A DNA stretch of 64,000 nt from Haloferax denitrificans ATCC 35960 (GTDB taxonomy: Archaea; Halobacteriota; Halobacteria; Halobacteriales; Haloferacaceae): the NCBI RefSeq assembly GCF_000337795.1, contig NZ_AOLP01000019.1, positions 186,001 through 250,000 on the forward strand. Direction: 5' to 3'. Below, one piece after another: positions 40,836-50,387 of the stretch. Numbering within the stretch: the stretch's first letter is position 1; every line of letters starts with the position of its first letter. Position numbers and translations under genes: made by a program. The notes under the pieces were generated by a model, which saw nothing but the letters and a program-made list of their open reading frames with translations, ran no database searches and was not told the origin of the DNA.

Positions 40836-41881
40836 GCAATCACCCCCACGATGATGGCCGTGAGAACCAGGTTGGCGAAGGAGAGCACGAGCATCCCCTT
40901 CCAACCGATTTCGAGGAACTGATCGACGCGAAGGCGCGGCACCGCAGAGCGCGCCCACTGGGTGAACAGGAAGAACGCCCAGATTTTGATGGTGAACCAG
41001 ACGAACCCGGGCAGGACCGGGCCCGCCGGACCGCCGAGGAACAGGGTCGCCGCGATAGCGCCGCCGAGGAAGATGTGGATGAACTCACCGAGGTAGATGA
41101 GCACGAAGTAGACCGAGGAGTACTCGGTCTGATACCCGGCGACGATTTCGGTCGGCGCTTCGGGGATGTCGAACGGGTTGCGGCCGACCTCCGCGAGGTT
41201 CGCGATGACGAACAGCGCGAACGCGAAGGGGTTGACGAACGCGAACCACGTCGGAATCGTCACGCCCGCGACCGAAAGCAGTGGTTCGGCCTGCACGGCG
41301 ACGATTTCGCTCATCCGGAGCGAGCCGGCGAAGATGACGACCGAGGCCGCCGTGATGACGAGCGGAATCTCGTAGGCGATGTTGGCCGCGACGGCGCGGA
41401 GCGCGCCGATAAGCGAGAACTTGTTATTCGATGCGTAGCCGGTCATGACGATGCCCAGCGAGGCGATAGACGCCGCGGCGAAGGCGAACGCGAGGCCGGT
41501 CTCGGGGTCGGCGAGCTGGATGCCGTTCCCCATCGGGATGACGGCGAACCCGAGCAGTGCGGAGAAGGGGATGACCATCGGCGCGAGGTCCCACGCGGGA
41601 CGGTCGACGCCCTCGGGAACGATGAGTTCCTTCGACAGCAGTCGGACCGCGTCCGTGACGATGGTCAGGAGGCCGAACGGACCGATTCGGTTGACCGCGA
41701 TGCGGTCACCGAAGGCGGCCGTAATCTTCCGCTTGGCCCACGGTCCGGCGAACGCCGTCATGATGAGCATGATGTTGGCGACGAGGAACGCGCCGACGAG
41801 TCCGCCGACGACGTCACCGAGGACGCCTTCGAGACCGAGGAGGCCGCTGATCGTGTCCGGAAGAACTGCCTGCAGACTCAT
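40832..41881 (-). CDS. nuoH: Complex I subunit H
   Basis: A 349-residue, about eight-helix subunit that forms the quinone-channel entrance. GDRIAVNRIGPFGLLTIVTDAVRLLSKE (about residues 57-84) is the amphipathic front loop, and EVGRNPFDIPEAPTEIVAGYQTEY (about 233-256) holds the conserved acidic E-channel loop. It overlaps the nuoCD stop by one base. Confidence 0.95.
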   Translation of the reverse strand: MSLQAVLPDTISGLLGLEGVLGDVVGGLVGAFLVANIMLIMTAFAGPWAKRKITAAFGDRIAVNRIGPFGLLTIVTDAVRLLSKELIVPEGVDRPAWDLAPMVIPFSALLGFAVIPMGNGIQLADPETGLAFAFAAASIASLGIVMTGYASNNKFSLIGALRAVAANIAYEIPLVITAASVVIFAGSLRMSEIVAVQAEPLLSVAGVTIPTWFAFVNPFAFALFVIANLAEVGRNPFDIPEAPTEIVAGYQTEYSSVYFVLIYLGEFIHIFLGGAIAATLFLGGPAGPVLPGFVWFTIKIWAFFLFTQWARSAVPRLRVDQFLEIGWKGMLVLSFANLVLTAIIVGVIA

Positions 41882-43557
41882 TACCGGTCCACCTCTCCGA
41901 GGACGATGTCGAGACTGCCGAGCGAGGCAATCATGTCCGGGATGTACTCACCCTCGGACATCTCGGGGAGCGTCTGTAGGTTCGAGAAACACGGGCTTCG
42001 AATCTTGAAGCGGGCCGGCTTGTCGGTGCCGTCGGCGCGGATGTAGATGCCGAGTTCGCCCTTCGCGCCTTCGACGGCGCGGTAGATTTCCGTGTCCTCC
42101 TCGGGCTTGAGGGTGCGCGGAACGTTGGCCTGGATGTTCCGCTCGTCTTCGGGCCAGTCTTCGAGGAGGTCGACACACTGCTGGATGATCTTGGCCGACT
42201 CCTCGACTTCGCGCATACGCACGAGCAGGCGCGAGAAGTTGTCACAGCCGTCCTCGACGACGACGTCCCAGTCGAGTTCGTCGTAGTAGCCGTAGGAGTC
42301 GTCGCGCCGGAGGTCGTAGTCGATGCCGGAGCCGCGGGCGACCGGGCCGGTCGCGCCGTAGCTCTTTGCGACTTCCGGCGGCAGGACCCCCGTGCCGACC
42401 GTGCGGGCCTGCAGAATCTCGTTCGAGGTAATCATGTCGTGGTACTCCTCGAGCGCCTGCGGAAGCCCGTCGAGGAAGTCACGAACCTTCTCGAAGAACT
42501 CCTCGCGGGGTTCGGGGAGGTCCCAGACGACCCCGCCGAGCCGGAAGTAGTTGAACATCATGCGCTGACCCGTGAGGTCTTCGAGGATGTTCTGGACGAT
42601 TTCGCGGTCCCGCATGGCGTACATGAAGATGGCCGTGAAGTCGCCGTACACGTCCAGCGCGAACGTGCCGAGCGCGATCATGTGCGACGCGATGCGGCAC
42701 AGTTCCGCGCCCATCGTGCGGATAATCTGGGCGTACTCGGGGACGTCGATGTCCGCGAGGTCCTCCGCGGTGCGGGCGTAGGCCCACTCGTTCAGGAGGC
42801 CGGCCGAGATGTAGTCCCAGCGGTCGGGGTACGGCATAATCTGGTGCCGGTAGGTCCCCTGCTGGCACATCTGCTCTTCACAGCGGTGGAGGTAGCCGAT
42901 GTCGGCGTCGAGGTCGACGACCTGCTCACCGTCGACGACGGTCTCGACGTGCAGCACGCCGTGGGTCGCCGGGTGGTGGGGACCGATGTTGATGTACATC
43001 GTGTTGCTGTCCCCCGCGGCGCGGTGGTCCTCCTCCAGCGGGTTGGCGTGCTCGCGGAGCGTCGCTATCTGCGGGCGGTCCTGGTCGTAGTCGAGTCCGA
43101 GCGGGTGACCCTGCCACGTGTCGGGCAGGAGGATGCGACGCAGGTCCGGGTGGTCTTCGTACTGGATGCCGACGAGGTCGTACGCCTCCCGTTCGTGCCA
43201 GTCGGCCGTCCGGAACACCGGCTCGGCGGACTGACTGACCGGGTTGTCCTTCGACGTGGGCACGACGACCGAGACCTCGTCGGTCCGGTCGTCGAACTTC
43301 GTCAGGTGGTAGATGGACTCGTAGCGGTCCTCGTACTCCTGTGCGGTCACACACGAGAGGTGGTCGAAGCCGGCCTCGTCGCGGAGCTTGAACAGCGCGT
43401 CTTGGACCTCGTCGGGACGGATGACGAGGCCGGGCGCGTTCATGTGCTCTTCGCGGCCGACGACGAGGTCGCCGAGCAGGTCGGCGAGTTCGTCGCCGCG
43501 GCTGACGCCCGATTCGAGTTCCGCGGGCTCGTCGGACTGTTGTTCTTCGAGGCTCAT
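41881..43557 (-). CDS. nuoCD: Complex I fused subunit CD (quinone-binding)
   Basis: A 558-residue fusion of NuoC (about 35-175) and NuoD (about 188-558). In the D part, His199 in HPATHG and Tyr249 in PYPDRWDY match bovine 49-kDa His59 and Tyr108, the quinone-headgroup ligands. CEEQMCQQ, RGSGIDYDLR and ELGIYIRADG also follow the family. The start overlaps nuoB by 4 nt. A close paralogue stands alone at 57706-59400. Confidence 0.95.
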   Translation of the reverse strand: MSLEEQQSDEPAELESGVSRGDELADLLGDLVVGREEHMNAPGLVIRPDEVQDALFKLRDEAGFDHLSCVTAQEYEDRYESIYHLTKFDDRTDEVSVVVPTSKDNPVSQSAEPVFRTADWHEREAYDLVGIQYEDHPDLRRILLPDTWQGHPLGLDYDQDRPQIATLREHANPLEEDHRAAGDSNTMYINIGPHHPATHGVLHVETVVDGEQVVDLDADIGYLHRCEEQMCQQGTYRHQIMPYPDRWDYISAGLLNEWAYARTAEDLADIDVPEYAQIIRTMGAELCRIASHMIALGTFALDVYGDFTAIFMYAMRDREIVQNILEDLTGQRMMFNYFRLGGVVWDLPEPREEFFEKVRDFLDGLPQALEEYHDMITSNEILQARTVGTGVLPPEVAKSYGATGPVARGSGIDYDLRRDDSYGYYDELDWDVVVEDGCDNFSRLLVRMREVEESAKIIQQCVDLLEDWPEDERNIQANVPRTLKPEEDTEIYRAVEGAKGELGIYIRADGTDKPARFKIRSPCFSNLQTLPEMSEGEYIPDMIASLGSLDIVLGEVDR

Positions 43558-44255
43558 GGCGAATCAGCCCAGTTGTACCGCATGACGAGGTCGTCTTCGT
43601 CGATCTGCGCGGCGAGTTTGTCGACGATTTCGTCGGATTCGAGGTCGCCGAACTGCTCGAGTTCGTACGGCTTGACCGTCACCGGGCTGGACTCGCCGTT
43701 CGCGATGCGCTCTTGGAGCTTCGCGATGCCGTAGATGAGCGCCTCCGGGCGCGGCGGACAGCCGGGGATGTGGATGTCCACCGGGATGACCTCTTCTGCG
43801 CCCTTGATGACGTTGTAGCCCTCCTGGAACGGGCCGCCGGAAATCGTACACGACCCCATGCCGACGACGAACTTCGGTTCGGGCATCTGGTCGTAGACGC
43901 GCTTCATGCGCGGGGCGAACTTCGAGACGATCGTCCCCGGCACGATAATCACGTCTGCCTGTCGCGGCGACGCGCGCGGCACACCCGCCGCGAACCGGTC
44001 CAAGTCGTGCTTGATCGCGTAGGTGTGCATCATCTCGATGCTGCAGCAGGCGATACCGAACTGCAACATGAACATCGAGGAGCCGCGGACCCAGTTCATG
44101 AACTTGTCGAACTTCGTGAGGATGAACGGTGACGAGCCGAACGCCTCCCGAAGCTTCGAGTTGAACCGGTCGTCAGCCCCCGCCATGCGGGCGTCGCGGG
44201 TCTCGGTCTGTACCTGTGTATCGTCCGTGACGAATGGCTTCTGTTCGCTACTCAT
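43554..44255 (-). CDS. nuoB: Complex I subunit B (N2 cluster)
   Basis: A 233-residue subunit with the N2 4Fe-4S ligands: the tandem cysteines in GIACCSIEMM, Cys in VGMGSCTISGG and Cys in IPGCPPRPEALI. It has an N-terminal extension of about 50 residues relative to bacterial NuoB. It overlaps nuoA by 4 nt. It hands electrons to quinone at the NuoB-NuoD interface. Confidence 0.96.
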   Translation of the reverse strand: MSSEQKPFVTDDTQVQTETRDARMAGADDRFNSKLREAFGSSPFILTKFDKFMNWVRGSSMFMLQFGIACCSIEMMHTYAIKHDLDRFAAGVPRASPRQADVIIVPGTIVSKFAPRMKRVYDQMPEPKFVVGMGSCTISGGPFQEGYNVIKGAEEVIPVDIHIPGCPPRPEALIYGIAKLQERIANGESSPVTVKPYELEQFGDLESDEIVDKLAAQIDEDDLVMRYNWADSP

Positions 44256-44668
44256 GCATCTTGTCTCTCTGTCTTACGACGACTTGCCTGCGGGCTTTTG
44301 ACCCACTTGACTGCGCCGTTGCGCCACGCCCAGACGAGGCCGATGACGAGGACGCCGATGAAAACGAGCATCGGCGTCAGAATCGTCGCCAGCGACGCGC
44401 CCTGTTCGAGGGCGGAGCGGTAAATGACCGTCCACGGAAAAATCAGGACGGTCTCGATGTCGAACACGAGGAACAGCAGCGCGACCATGTAGTACTGAAT
44501 GTTAAACTGGACGCGCGCCGTGCCTGTCGGCACCTCACCACTCTCGTACGTGGCACTCTTTCCTTGTTCCGGTACGCTTGGGCGAAGCAGCGCCGACACC
44601 GCCATCATCGCGAGCGGTAAGCCGACACCGACCAAACCCATCGCACCGATTGCAATCCAATCACTCAT
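44252..44668 (-). CDS. nuoA: Complex I subunit A, first gene of the operon
   Basis: A 138-residue, three-helix subunit with FNIQYYMVALLFLVFDIETVLIFPW (about residues 54-78), where the FDxE acidic residues lie. The promoter TTTATA (44709-44714) is 41-46 nt upstream, and GGGAG stands about 11-15 nt before the ATG, so the operon mRNA has a short leader with a Shine-Dalgarno-like element. Confidence 0.94.
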   Translation of the reverse strand: MSDWIAIGAMGLVGVGLPLAMMAVSALLRPSVPEQGKSATYESGEVPTGTARVQFNIQYYMVALLFLVFDIETVLIFPWTVIYRSALEQGASLATILTPMLVFIGVLVIGLVWAWRNGAVKWVKSPQASRRKTERQDA

Positions 44669-44708
44669 GCCGTGTCTCCCTGACGTGCGGCGGTTAGAAG
44701 CGCTCCCC

Positions 44709-44714
44709 TATAAA
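44709..44714 (-). promoter_or_regulatory. Promoter of the nuo operon
   Basis: TTTATA (within GTTTATAGG) on the minus strand, 41-46 nt before the nuoA ATG. With initiation about 25 nt downstream it leaves a leader of roughly 15 nt containing GGGAG. Confidence 0.55.
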
Positions 44715-44867
44715 CATTGATTTGTGTGTTTCGGGCGCGAGAGAGCTTCTATTTGGAAAATACGCGAGAGACGCCCGGAACCCCGTGCGGGCGGGGTTTC
44801 GACGCCGGTAGCGACCCCCGCTGACGGAAAAACGGCCGGGCGGCGACGGGTGGCGAGACGCGCCCCG

Positions 44868-45479
44868 CTACCGCGACTCGCGGAAGCCGGCGACCCCGAG
44901 GTCGTGGAGCGCGGCCGAGGTCTCGGCCACGTCGGAAACGAGGTCCTCGTGGTAGTCGACGAGTCGGTCTTCGAGTTCGGGGTAGCCGCGAGAGAGCGCC
45001 TGTACCGCCGACAGCGCCGCGTTGAACGACTTACCGGCGTCGACCGCGACGATGGGCGCGCCCGTCGGCATCCCGATGACTGAGTCGACCGACTTCTCCT
45101 GGACGGGGACGCCGACGACGGGAATCGGGTACGCGATGGAGGCGGTCATGTTCGGCAGGTCCGCGGACTTGCCGCCCGCGCCGGCGATGATGACCTCGAC
45201 GCCGCGGTCGCGCGCGGTGTCGCCGTAGGCGTACATCAGGTCCGGCGTCCGGTGCGCGGAGACGACGTACGTCTCGTAGGAAAAGCGCTCTTCGGGCGGC
45301 GCGTCGAAGTCGGTCTGCTCGCCGAAGCCGAGCGTGTCCAGCGCCTCGTGCGCGCCGGACATCACGTCGAGGTCGGAGTCCGACCCCATGATGATGCCCA
45401 CGTCGGGCGTCGTCTCGGGGTCGCGGTCGGCGTCGGCCTGTGCGTGCAGTTCGTCGATGAGGTCCCGTTCTGTCGTCAT
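44868..45479 (-). CDS. purE: N5-carboxyaminoimidazole ribonucleotide mutase
   Basis: A 203-residue class I PurE that converts N5-CAIR to CAIR in purine synthesis. IIMGSDSDL, VVSAHRTPDLMY (with the catalytic His) and AGAGGKSADLPNM are visible. There is a 25-residue acidic N-terminal extension and a longer C-terminal tail than bacterial PurE. It lies 31 nt downstream of purK, the preceding step, so purKE is an operon. The 199-nt gap to nuoA contains the nuo promoter and no gene. Confidence 0.94.
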   Translation of the reverse strand: MTTERDLIDELHAQADADRDPETTPDVGIIMGSDSDLDVMSGAHEALDTLGFGEQTDFDAPPEERFSYETYVVSAHRTPDLMYAYGDTARDRGVEVIIAGAGGKSADLPNMTASIAYPIPVVGVPVQEKSVDSVIGMPTGAPIVAVDAGKSFNAALSAVQALSRGYPELEDRLVDYHEDLVSDVAETSAALHDLGVAGFRESR

Positions 45480-45510
45480 AGGTCCAAGTGGTGTCGCGGT
45501 CGGTCGTCGG

Positions 45511-46659
45511 TCAGTCGAAGTGCAGTCCGTCGCGGAGCTCGCGTGCGCGTGCGAGAAGCGTTTCGAGGTCGGCGTCGTCGTCGCCGACGGCGGTGAGGTG
45601 GCCCATCTTTCGCAGAGGCCGAACCTCGTCTTTGCCGTACCAGTGCAGTGAGACGCCGGATTCGGCGAGGGCGTCGTCGAGACCGCCGAGTCGCGCCGGC
45701 TGGCTCTCGTCGACCGTGCCGAGGACGTTCGCCATCACGGTGGGCGACCGGCGGGTCGTCGCGCCGAGGGGCCACCCGAGGACGGCGCGGACGTGCTGTT
45801 CGAACTGCGAGGCGAGCGCGCCCTCGATGGTCCAGTGGCCGGAGTTGTGCGGGCGCGGGGCGACCTCGTTGACGAGCACGTCGCCCGCGGCGGTCTCGAA
45901 CAGCTCGATGCCGAAGACGCCGCGACCGGGCAGGTGCGACAGCACCTCGCGGGCGACGCGGTCGGCCTCCTCGCGCACCTCGTCGGTCGTCCGCGCCGGG
46001 ACGACGGTCTCGCGGAGAATCTCCTCCTCGTGGACGTTCTCGCCCACGGGGAACGTCCGAATCTCGCCTTCGCCGCGGACGCCGATGACCGACAGTTCGC
46101 GCTCGAAGTCGACGAACGCCTCGGCCATCGCCGGGCCGCCGACCTCCTCGATGGCGGCCTCGGCCTCGTCGGGGTCGGTGACGGGGACGTTCCCGCGGCC
46201 GTCGTAGCCGCCGGTCCGGGCTTTCAGCATGACCGAGCCGAACTCGTCGAGCGCGTCGCGGAGGTCGGCCGCGTCGTCGACGCGGTGAAACGGCGGAATC
46301 GGGATGCCCGCCTCGCCGAAGGTGTCCTTCTGGACCAGTTTGTCCTCGATGGTCCGGAGCGCGTCGGGCGAGGGGTGGACCGCGATTCCCTCCTCGGCGG
46401 CCAGCTCGTCGAGCAGGTCGGGGTCGGCGAGTTCGATTTCGAACGTCAGCGCGTCGGCCCGCGCGGCGAGTTCCGCCATCGCCTCGGGGTCGTCGAAGTC
46501 GCCGACGATTTGGTCGGCGACGGCCGACGCCGGGCAGTCGGGTGTCGGGTCGAGCACGACGATATCGACGCCGAGCGGTGCGGCGGCCTCGCCGAGCATG
46601 CGCCCGAGCTGGCCCCCACCGACGACGCCGAGCGTGGGTCCGGGTACGGTGACGGTCAC
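45511..46659 (-). CDS. purK: N5-CAIR synthetase
   Basis: A 382-residue ATP-grasp enzyme using AIR, ATP and bicarbonate. GVVGGGQLGRMLGEAAAPL is the N-terminal nucleotide-binding loop, ARTGGYDGRG the glycine-rich ATP loop, and NEVAPRPHNSGHWTIEG the PurK signature. The GTG at 46659 is taken as the start because a TTTATG box (46684-46689) lies exactly 25-30 nt upstream; the in-frame ATG codons at 46686 and 46698 fall in or before that box. The 168-nt gap to the next gene (46660-46827) holds only this promoter. Confidence 0.92.
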   Translation of the reverse strand: MTVTVPGPTLGVVGGGQLGRMLGEAAAPLGVDIVVLDPTPDCPASAVADQIVGDFDDPEAMAELAARADALTFEIELADPDLLDELAAEEGIAVHPSPDALRTIEDKLVQKDTFGEAGIPIPPFHRVDDAADLRDALDEFGSVMLKARTGGYDGRGNVPVTDPDEAEAAIEEVGGPAMAEAFVDFERELSVIGVRGEGEIRTFPVGENVHEEEILRETVVPARTTDEVREEADRVAREVLSHLPGRGVFGIELFETAAGDVLVNEVAPRPHNSGHWTIEGALASQFEQHVRAVLGWPLGATTRRSPTVMANVLGTVDESQPARLGGLDDALAESGVSLHWYGKDEVRPLRKMGHLTAVGDDDADLETLLARARELRDGLHFD

Positions 46660-46683
46660 AGTCGCGGATTCAGTACGTCGGTG

Positions 46684-46689
46684 CATAAA
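46684..46689 (-). promoter_or_regulatory. TATA box for purKE
   Basis: TTTATG on the minus strand, 25-30 nt before the GTG start at 46659. This box decides the purK start. Confidence 0.6.
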
Positions 46690-46827
46690 CGTTGCCACAT
46701 TCGGTGCCTAGATGTGCATGAGTGTGGATAAAATAGGGCAGAACCGACGCCGAACGCGCCGGGCGCTCGCGGCGCTCGTCCCCGTCGAACGCGGGGAAAA
46801 TCGGAGCGGCCGAACGCTCGGCCGGCG

Positions 46828-48576
46828 TCAGCCCCGCGTCTCGTTCGTGGCGTCGAGCGCGTCCTCGTCGATGAACACGACCACGTCCTCGCTCCAGAGC
46901 TTGAAGGCGTGCTGGCGTGCGACGTAGCCGTCGAGTTCGGATTCGAGTTCGGCGCGGTCCCACTCGTAGGCGACGACGACCGGCGGGGCGTCGGCGGTCA
47001 CCTCGGAGACGTTCGCGTCGGGCGCGCTACTGGTGCGCTCGACGTCCGCGCCCTCGAAGTACCACGGGAGCGGGAGGCGACTGTGCCACGACGGCCCGCC
47101 GAGGGGGTCCGACTCGTTTGCGACGTAGAAGTGGGTCTCGTCGCTGTCCGGCGGACGTGTGCCGTACAGGAGCACGTCGGTTCCGTCGTTGGCGGCCGAC
47201 ACGCGTGCCACGTCGTCGAGGGTGGCCTTGAGGTCGTTTTCGGGCTGGGCCCACTGGAGCACCTCGCTGTCGTCGTCGGTCGAGGCGTTCCAGTAGTCGA
47301 CGTTCGCGGCCGCGACGCCGCCGACCGAGGCGACGAGGACGAGCGCCGCGAGGCCGACGCCGACCGCGTCTTTGCTGTCGAGCGCCCGCGCGCCGGAGCG
47401 GAAGACGAACGCCGCGCCGACCGCGGCGGGAATCGCGAGGGGGACGACCGCGTGGACGACGACCCACGGCGCTTGGATGTCAGTCGCCAGCGGGTAGCCG
47501 AAGATACTCACGACGCCCCAGTAGGTCGCGAAGGCGACGAGCCACCGGATTCGACCGGCGACGACGCCGTAGCGGTCCACGACGACGCCGACGAGCGCGA
47601 AGACGATGAGCACCGGCGCGCCGTAGACGAACGTCTCGAGGAAGTCCTTCAGATACGGGAGGTACTCGTGAGACTGGTGGCTCCCGCCGAGCCAACTACC
47701 GACCATCTCGGAGGCCGCGCCGACGGTCCCGGCTTCGAGCACCGGGAGCATCGGGGCGGAGCCGCCGAGCGCGTTCCAGAGGCCGGGCCGCGGCGCGTAG
47801 AAGAAGACGAAGACGACGAGGAACGCGAGCAGGCCGCCGAGGACGCCCGCGACGTATCGAACCGCGCCGTAGCCGAGACTGCCGGCTCCGCGGGCGCGGA
47901 GTCGGTCGCGGAGGCTCGCCGGTAGTTCCGAAAAGAGGATGTCGCGGGCGGACTCGCCGGCCGAGGTGCGGGCGAGCAGTCGGTGGTCGAAGACGAGGAA
48001 CGACGCCCCGAGGAAGCAGGCGAGGTAGACGACGTAGTTCTCTTTCGTCGCCGCCCCGGCCGCGAAGGAAGCTCCGGCGGGGATGAGGTAGGCGAGGCGG
48101 CCGGTGTCGTACGCGCGGACGACGAAGCCGAGCGCGGCGAACGAGAAGGCGGCCACGAGCACGTCGTTGCGCATGAACCGCGAGTAGTAGACCAAAAGCG
48201 GGTTCGCCGCGAGGAAGAGCGCGAGCGCGACCATCTCGTCGCGGCGGAGGTGCTCGCGGAACAGCCAGACCGAAAGCGGGAGCAGGCCGCCGACGACGGC
48301 GACCGGGAGCCGAGCCGTGAAGTCCGCCGCCGGCAGGACCGCAAAGAGGTAGTCGTTGACGACGGGGAGAAACGGGCCGTGGATGATGGGGCGGTAGGAG
48401 AACTCGCCGGTCTCGTGATAGCGCAGAATCCAGTAGCCGACGCGGCCTTCGTCCCAGTGGAAGATGCGGCCGCCGAGGTCGACGAGGCGGACGAGGAGGG
48501 CGAGAGCCGCCACACTGAGAATCGCCAGGAGGGCACGGGACCGAGCGACCGTCTCGGCCCCACTGTCAGTACTCAT
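46828..48576 (-). CDS. Agl23-like membrane glycosyltransferase-fold (GT-C) protein
   Basis: A 582-residue protein from ATG 48576 (MSTDSGAETVARSRALL) with about ten helices. The first outer loop carries GRIFHWDEGRVGYWILRYHETG (about residues 34-55), the acidic GT-C motif, and HGPFLPVVNDYLFAVL follows. A soluble domain occupies about 440-582. The architecture matches the haloarchaeal family called flippase-activity-associated Agl23 (TIGR03663), linked to lipid-linked glycan handling. Whether it transfers sugars or aids flipping is unknown. It is divergent from ribH. Confidence 0.82.
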   Translation of the reverse strand: MSTDSGAETVARSRALLAILSVAALALLVRLVDLGGRIFHWDEGRVGYWILRYHETGEFSYRPIIHGPFLPVVNDYLFAVLPAADFTARLPVAVVGGLLPLSVWLFREHLRRDEMVALALFLAANPLLVYYSRFMRNDVLVAAFSFAALGFVVRAYDTGRLAYLIPAGASFAAGAATKENYVVYLACFLGASFLVFDHRLLARTSAGESARDILFSELPASLRDRLRARGAGSLGYGAVRYVAGVLGGLLAFLVVFVFFYAPRPGLWNALGGSAPMLPVLEAGTVGAASEMVGSWLGGSHQSHEYLPYLKDFLETFVYGAPVLIVFALVGVVVDRYGVVAGRIRWLVAFATYWGVVSIFGYPLATDIQAPWVVVHAVVPLAIPAAVGAAFVFRSGARALDSKDAVGVGLAALVLVASVGGVAAANVDYWNASTDDDSEVLQWAQPENDLKATLDDVARVSAANDGTDVLLYGTRPPDSDETHFYVANESDPLGGPSWHSRLPLPWYFEGADVERTSSAPDANVSEVTADAPPVVVAYEWDRAELESELDGYVARQHAFKLWSEDVVVFIDEDALDATNETRG

Positions 48577-48656
48577 GCCCACCCATCGCGACGCCGACAA
48601 TACAACTTTTGTGCTTGGTCGTCGCCGGGGCCAAATTCGGTCGGTGTCGGTAGTTC

Positions 48657-48664
48657 TTTTATCC
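48657..48664 (+). promoter_or_regulatory. TATA box for ribH
   Basis: TTTTATCC lies 20-27 nt before the ATG at 48684, in the spacer to the divergent Agl23-like gene. Confidence 0.5.
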
Positions 48665-48683
48665 GAGACGGGAAGGGTCGGCC

Positions 48684-49088
48684 ATGGTCTCTCTCGGACT
48701 CGTCGTGGCCCGATTCAACTCGTCGGTCACGGAGCAGATGGAGGAGGCGGCCCGCGACGCGGCCGCCGAGCGCGACGCGACGGTCGTCGAAACGATTCAG
48801 GTCCCCGGGGCGTACGACTCGCCGCTCGCGGCCGACCGACTCGCCCGCCGCGACGACGTCGACGCCGTCGCGGTCGTCGGCGCAATCGTCACCGGCGACA
48901 CCGACCACGACCGCGTCATCGCCGACGCGACCGCGAAGTCGCTGACGGAGGTCTCGCTGGACCGCGACAAGCCCGTCGCGTTCGGCGTCTCCGGCCCCGG
49001 CATGAGCGGCGCTGAAGCGCGCGAACGCGTCAGCAAAGGTGCGGAAGCGGTTTACGCCGCGACCGATATGGTGGAGGCGTTGGCATGA
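48684..49088 (+). CDS. ribH: 6,7-dimethyl-8-ribityllumazine synthase
   Basis: A 134-residue riboflavin-pathway enzyme that joins the butanone phosphate to the pyrimidine. LGLVVARFNSSVTEQM is the substrate-binding N-terminus, VPGAYDSPLAADRLARRDD the ribityl-binding loop, and GDTDHDRVI holds the catalytic His of the GxTxHxxxI motif. It overlaps the aminotransferase start by 4 nt, which couples their translation. ribL at 10.8 kb acts later in the same cofactor route. Confidence 0.92.
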   Translation: MVSLGLVVARFNSSVTEQMEEAARDAAAERDATVVETIQVPGAYDSPLAADRLARRDDVDAVAVVGAIVTGDTDHDRVIADATAKSLTEVSLDRDKPVAFGVSGPGMSGAEARERVSKGAEAVYAATDMVEALA

Positions 49089-50239
49089 ACTTCGATTTCA
49101 GCGACCGAGTCGGCCGCGTCGAACCGAGCGCGACGCTCGCCATCTCGAACCTCGCGAGCGAACTGGAAGCGCAGGGCGAAGACGTGGTCGACCTCTCGGT
49201 CGGCGCGCCGGACTTCCCGACCCCGGATAACATCACGCAGGCGGCGAAGGACGCGCTCGACGCGGGACACACGAGCTACACCTCGTCGAACGGGATTCCG
49301 GAACTCAAGGAAGCCATCGCGGCGAAGCTCCGCGGAAACGGCGTCGACGCCGAGGCCGACGAGGTCATCGTCACGCCCGGCGGCAAGCAGGCGCTGTTCG
49401 AGACGTTCCAGACGCTCGTCGACGACGGCGACGAGGTCGTGCTCCTCGACCCCGCGTGGGTCTCCTACGAGGCGATGGTCAAACTCGCCGGCGGCACGCT
49501 CAGCCGCGTCGACCTCGCACAGCACGACTTCAAGCTCGAACCCGCGCTCGACGAACTCGGCGAGACGGTCTCCGACGAGACGAAGCTCCTCGTCGTCAAC
49601 TCCCCGTCGAACCCGACCGGCGGCGTGTTCTCCGACGCGGCGCTCGAAGGCGTCCGCGACCTCGCGGTCGAACACGACTTCGCCGTCATCTCCGACGAGA
49701 TTTACGAGCGCATCGTCTACGACGGCTTCGAGCACACCTCGCTCGGCTCCCTCGACGGGATGGAAGACCGCACCATCACCATCAACGGCTTCTCGAAGGC
49801 GTTCTCGATGACCGGCTGGCGGCTCGGCTACCTCCACGCCCCGTCGGACCTCATCGCGCAGGCCGGCAAGCTCCACTCGCATTCGGTCTCCTGCGCCGTG
49901 AACTTCGTCCAGCACGCCGGCGTCGAGGCGCTCTCGGAGCGCACCGACGACTCCGTCGAGGAGATGCGACAGGCGTTCGAGGCCCGCCGCGACATGCTCG
50001 TGGACCTCCTCGCCGAACACGACGTCGACGTGGCCGTCCCGAAGGGCGCGTTCTACATGATGCTCCCCGTCGACGACGACGACCAAGCGTGGTGCGAGGG
50101 CGCGATTCAGGACGCGAAGGTCGCCACCGTCCCCGGGAGCGCCTTCAACGCGCCGGGCTACGCCCGCATCTCGTACGCCGCGAGCGAAGAGCGACTCCGC
50201 GAGGCCGTCGAGCGGCTCGCCGAGCACGACTACATCTGA
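49085..50239 (+). CDS. Class I/II PLP aminotransferase (aspartate aminotransferase-like)
   Basis: A 384-residue fold-type I enzyme. Lys238 in NGFSKAFSMTGWRLGY is the Schiff-base lysine; NSPSNPTGG (Asn) and DEIYERIVYD (Asp/Tyr) bind the cofactor; and the Arg in the C-terminal YARISYA segment binds the substrate carboxylate. It belongs to the subgroup that includes archaeal aspartate and broad-specificity aminotransferases; the amino donor is not certain. It overlaps ribH by 4 nt. Confidence 0.9.
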   Translation: MNFDFSDRVGRVEPSATLAISNLASELEAQGEDVVDLSVGAPDFPTPDNITQAAKDALDAGHTSYTSSNGIPELKEAIAAKLRGNGVDAEADEVIVTPGGKQALFETFQTLVDDGDEVVLLDPAWVSYEAMVKLAGGTLSRVDLAQHDFKLEPALDELGETVSDETKLLVVNSPSNPTGGVFSDAALEGVRDLAVEHDFAVISDEIYERIVYDGFEHTSLGSLDGMEDRTITINGFSKAFSMTGWRLGYLHAPSDLIAQAGKLHSHSVSCAVNFVQHAGVEALSERTDDSVEEMRQAFEARRDMLVDLLAEHDVDVAVPKGAFYMMLPVDDDDQAWCEGAIQDAKVATVPGSAFNAPGYARISYAASEERLREAVERLAEHDYI

Positions 50240-50258
50240 GCCCCCCGCGGCGACCCGG

Positions 50259-50263
50259 TTTTT
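50259..50263 (+). terminator. Possible T-tract terminator after the ribH-aminotransferase operon
   Basis: TTTTT about 20 nt after the stop at 50239, following GC-rich sequence. Confidence 0.35.
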
Positions 50264-50387
50264 GCGGCGGCGTCTCGAACGGCACCCGAATCGTGACTGT
50301 CGGTTGAACTGTATGCTAGCGACGAACGTGATTTTTGCTGTCGTGTCGTTGGTTAGATTTATGTTTGTGACCTTCCATGTAGCATTC

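Noticed and set aside
46660..46698. Upstream ATG starts for purK (46686, 46698)
   Set aside because: They fall in or before the TATA box at 46684-46689, while the GTG at 46659 has perfect leaderless spacing.
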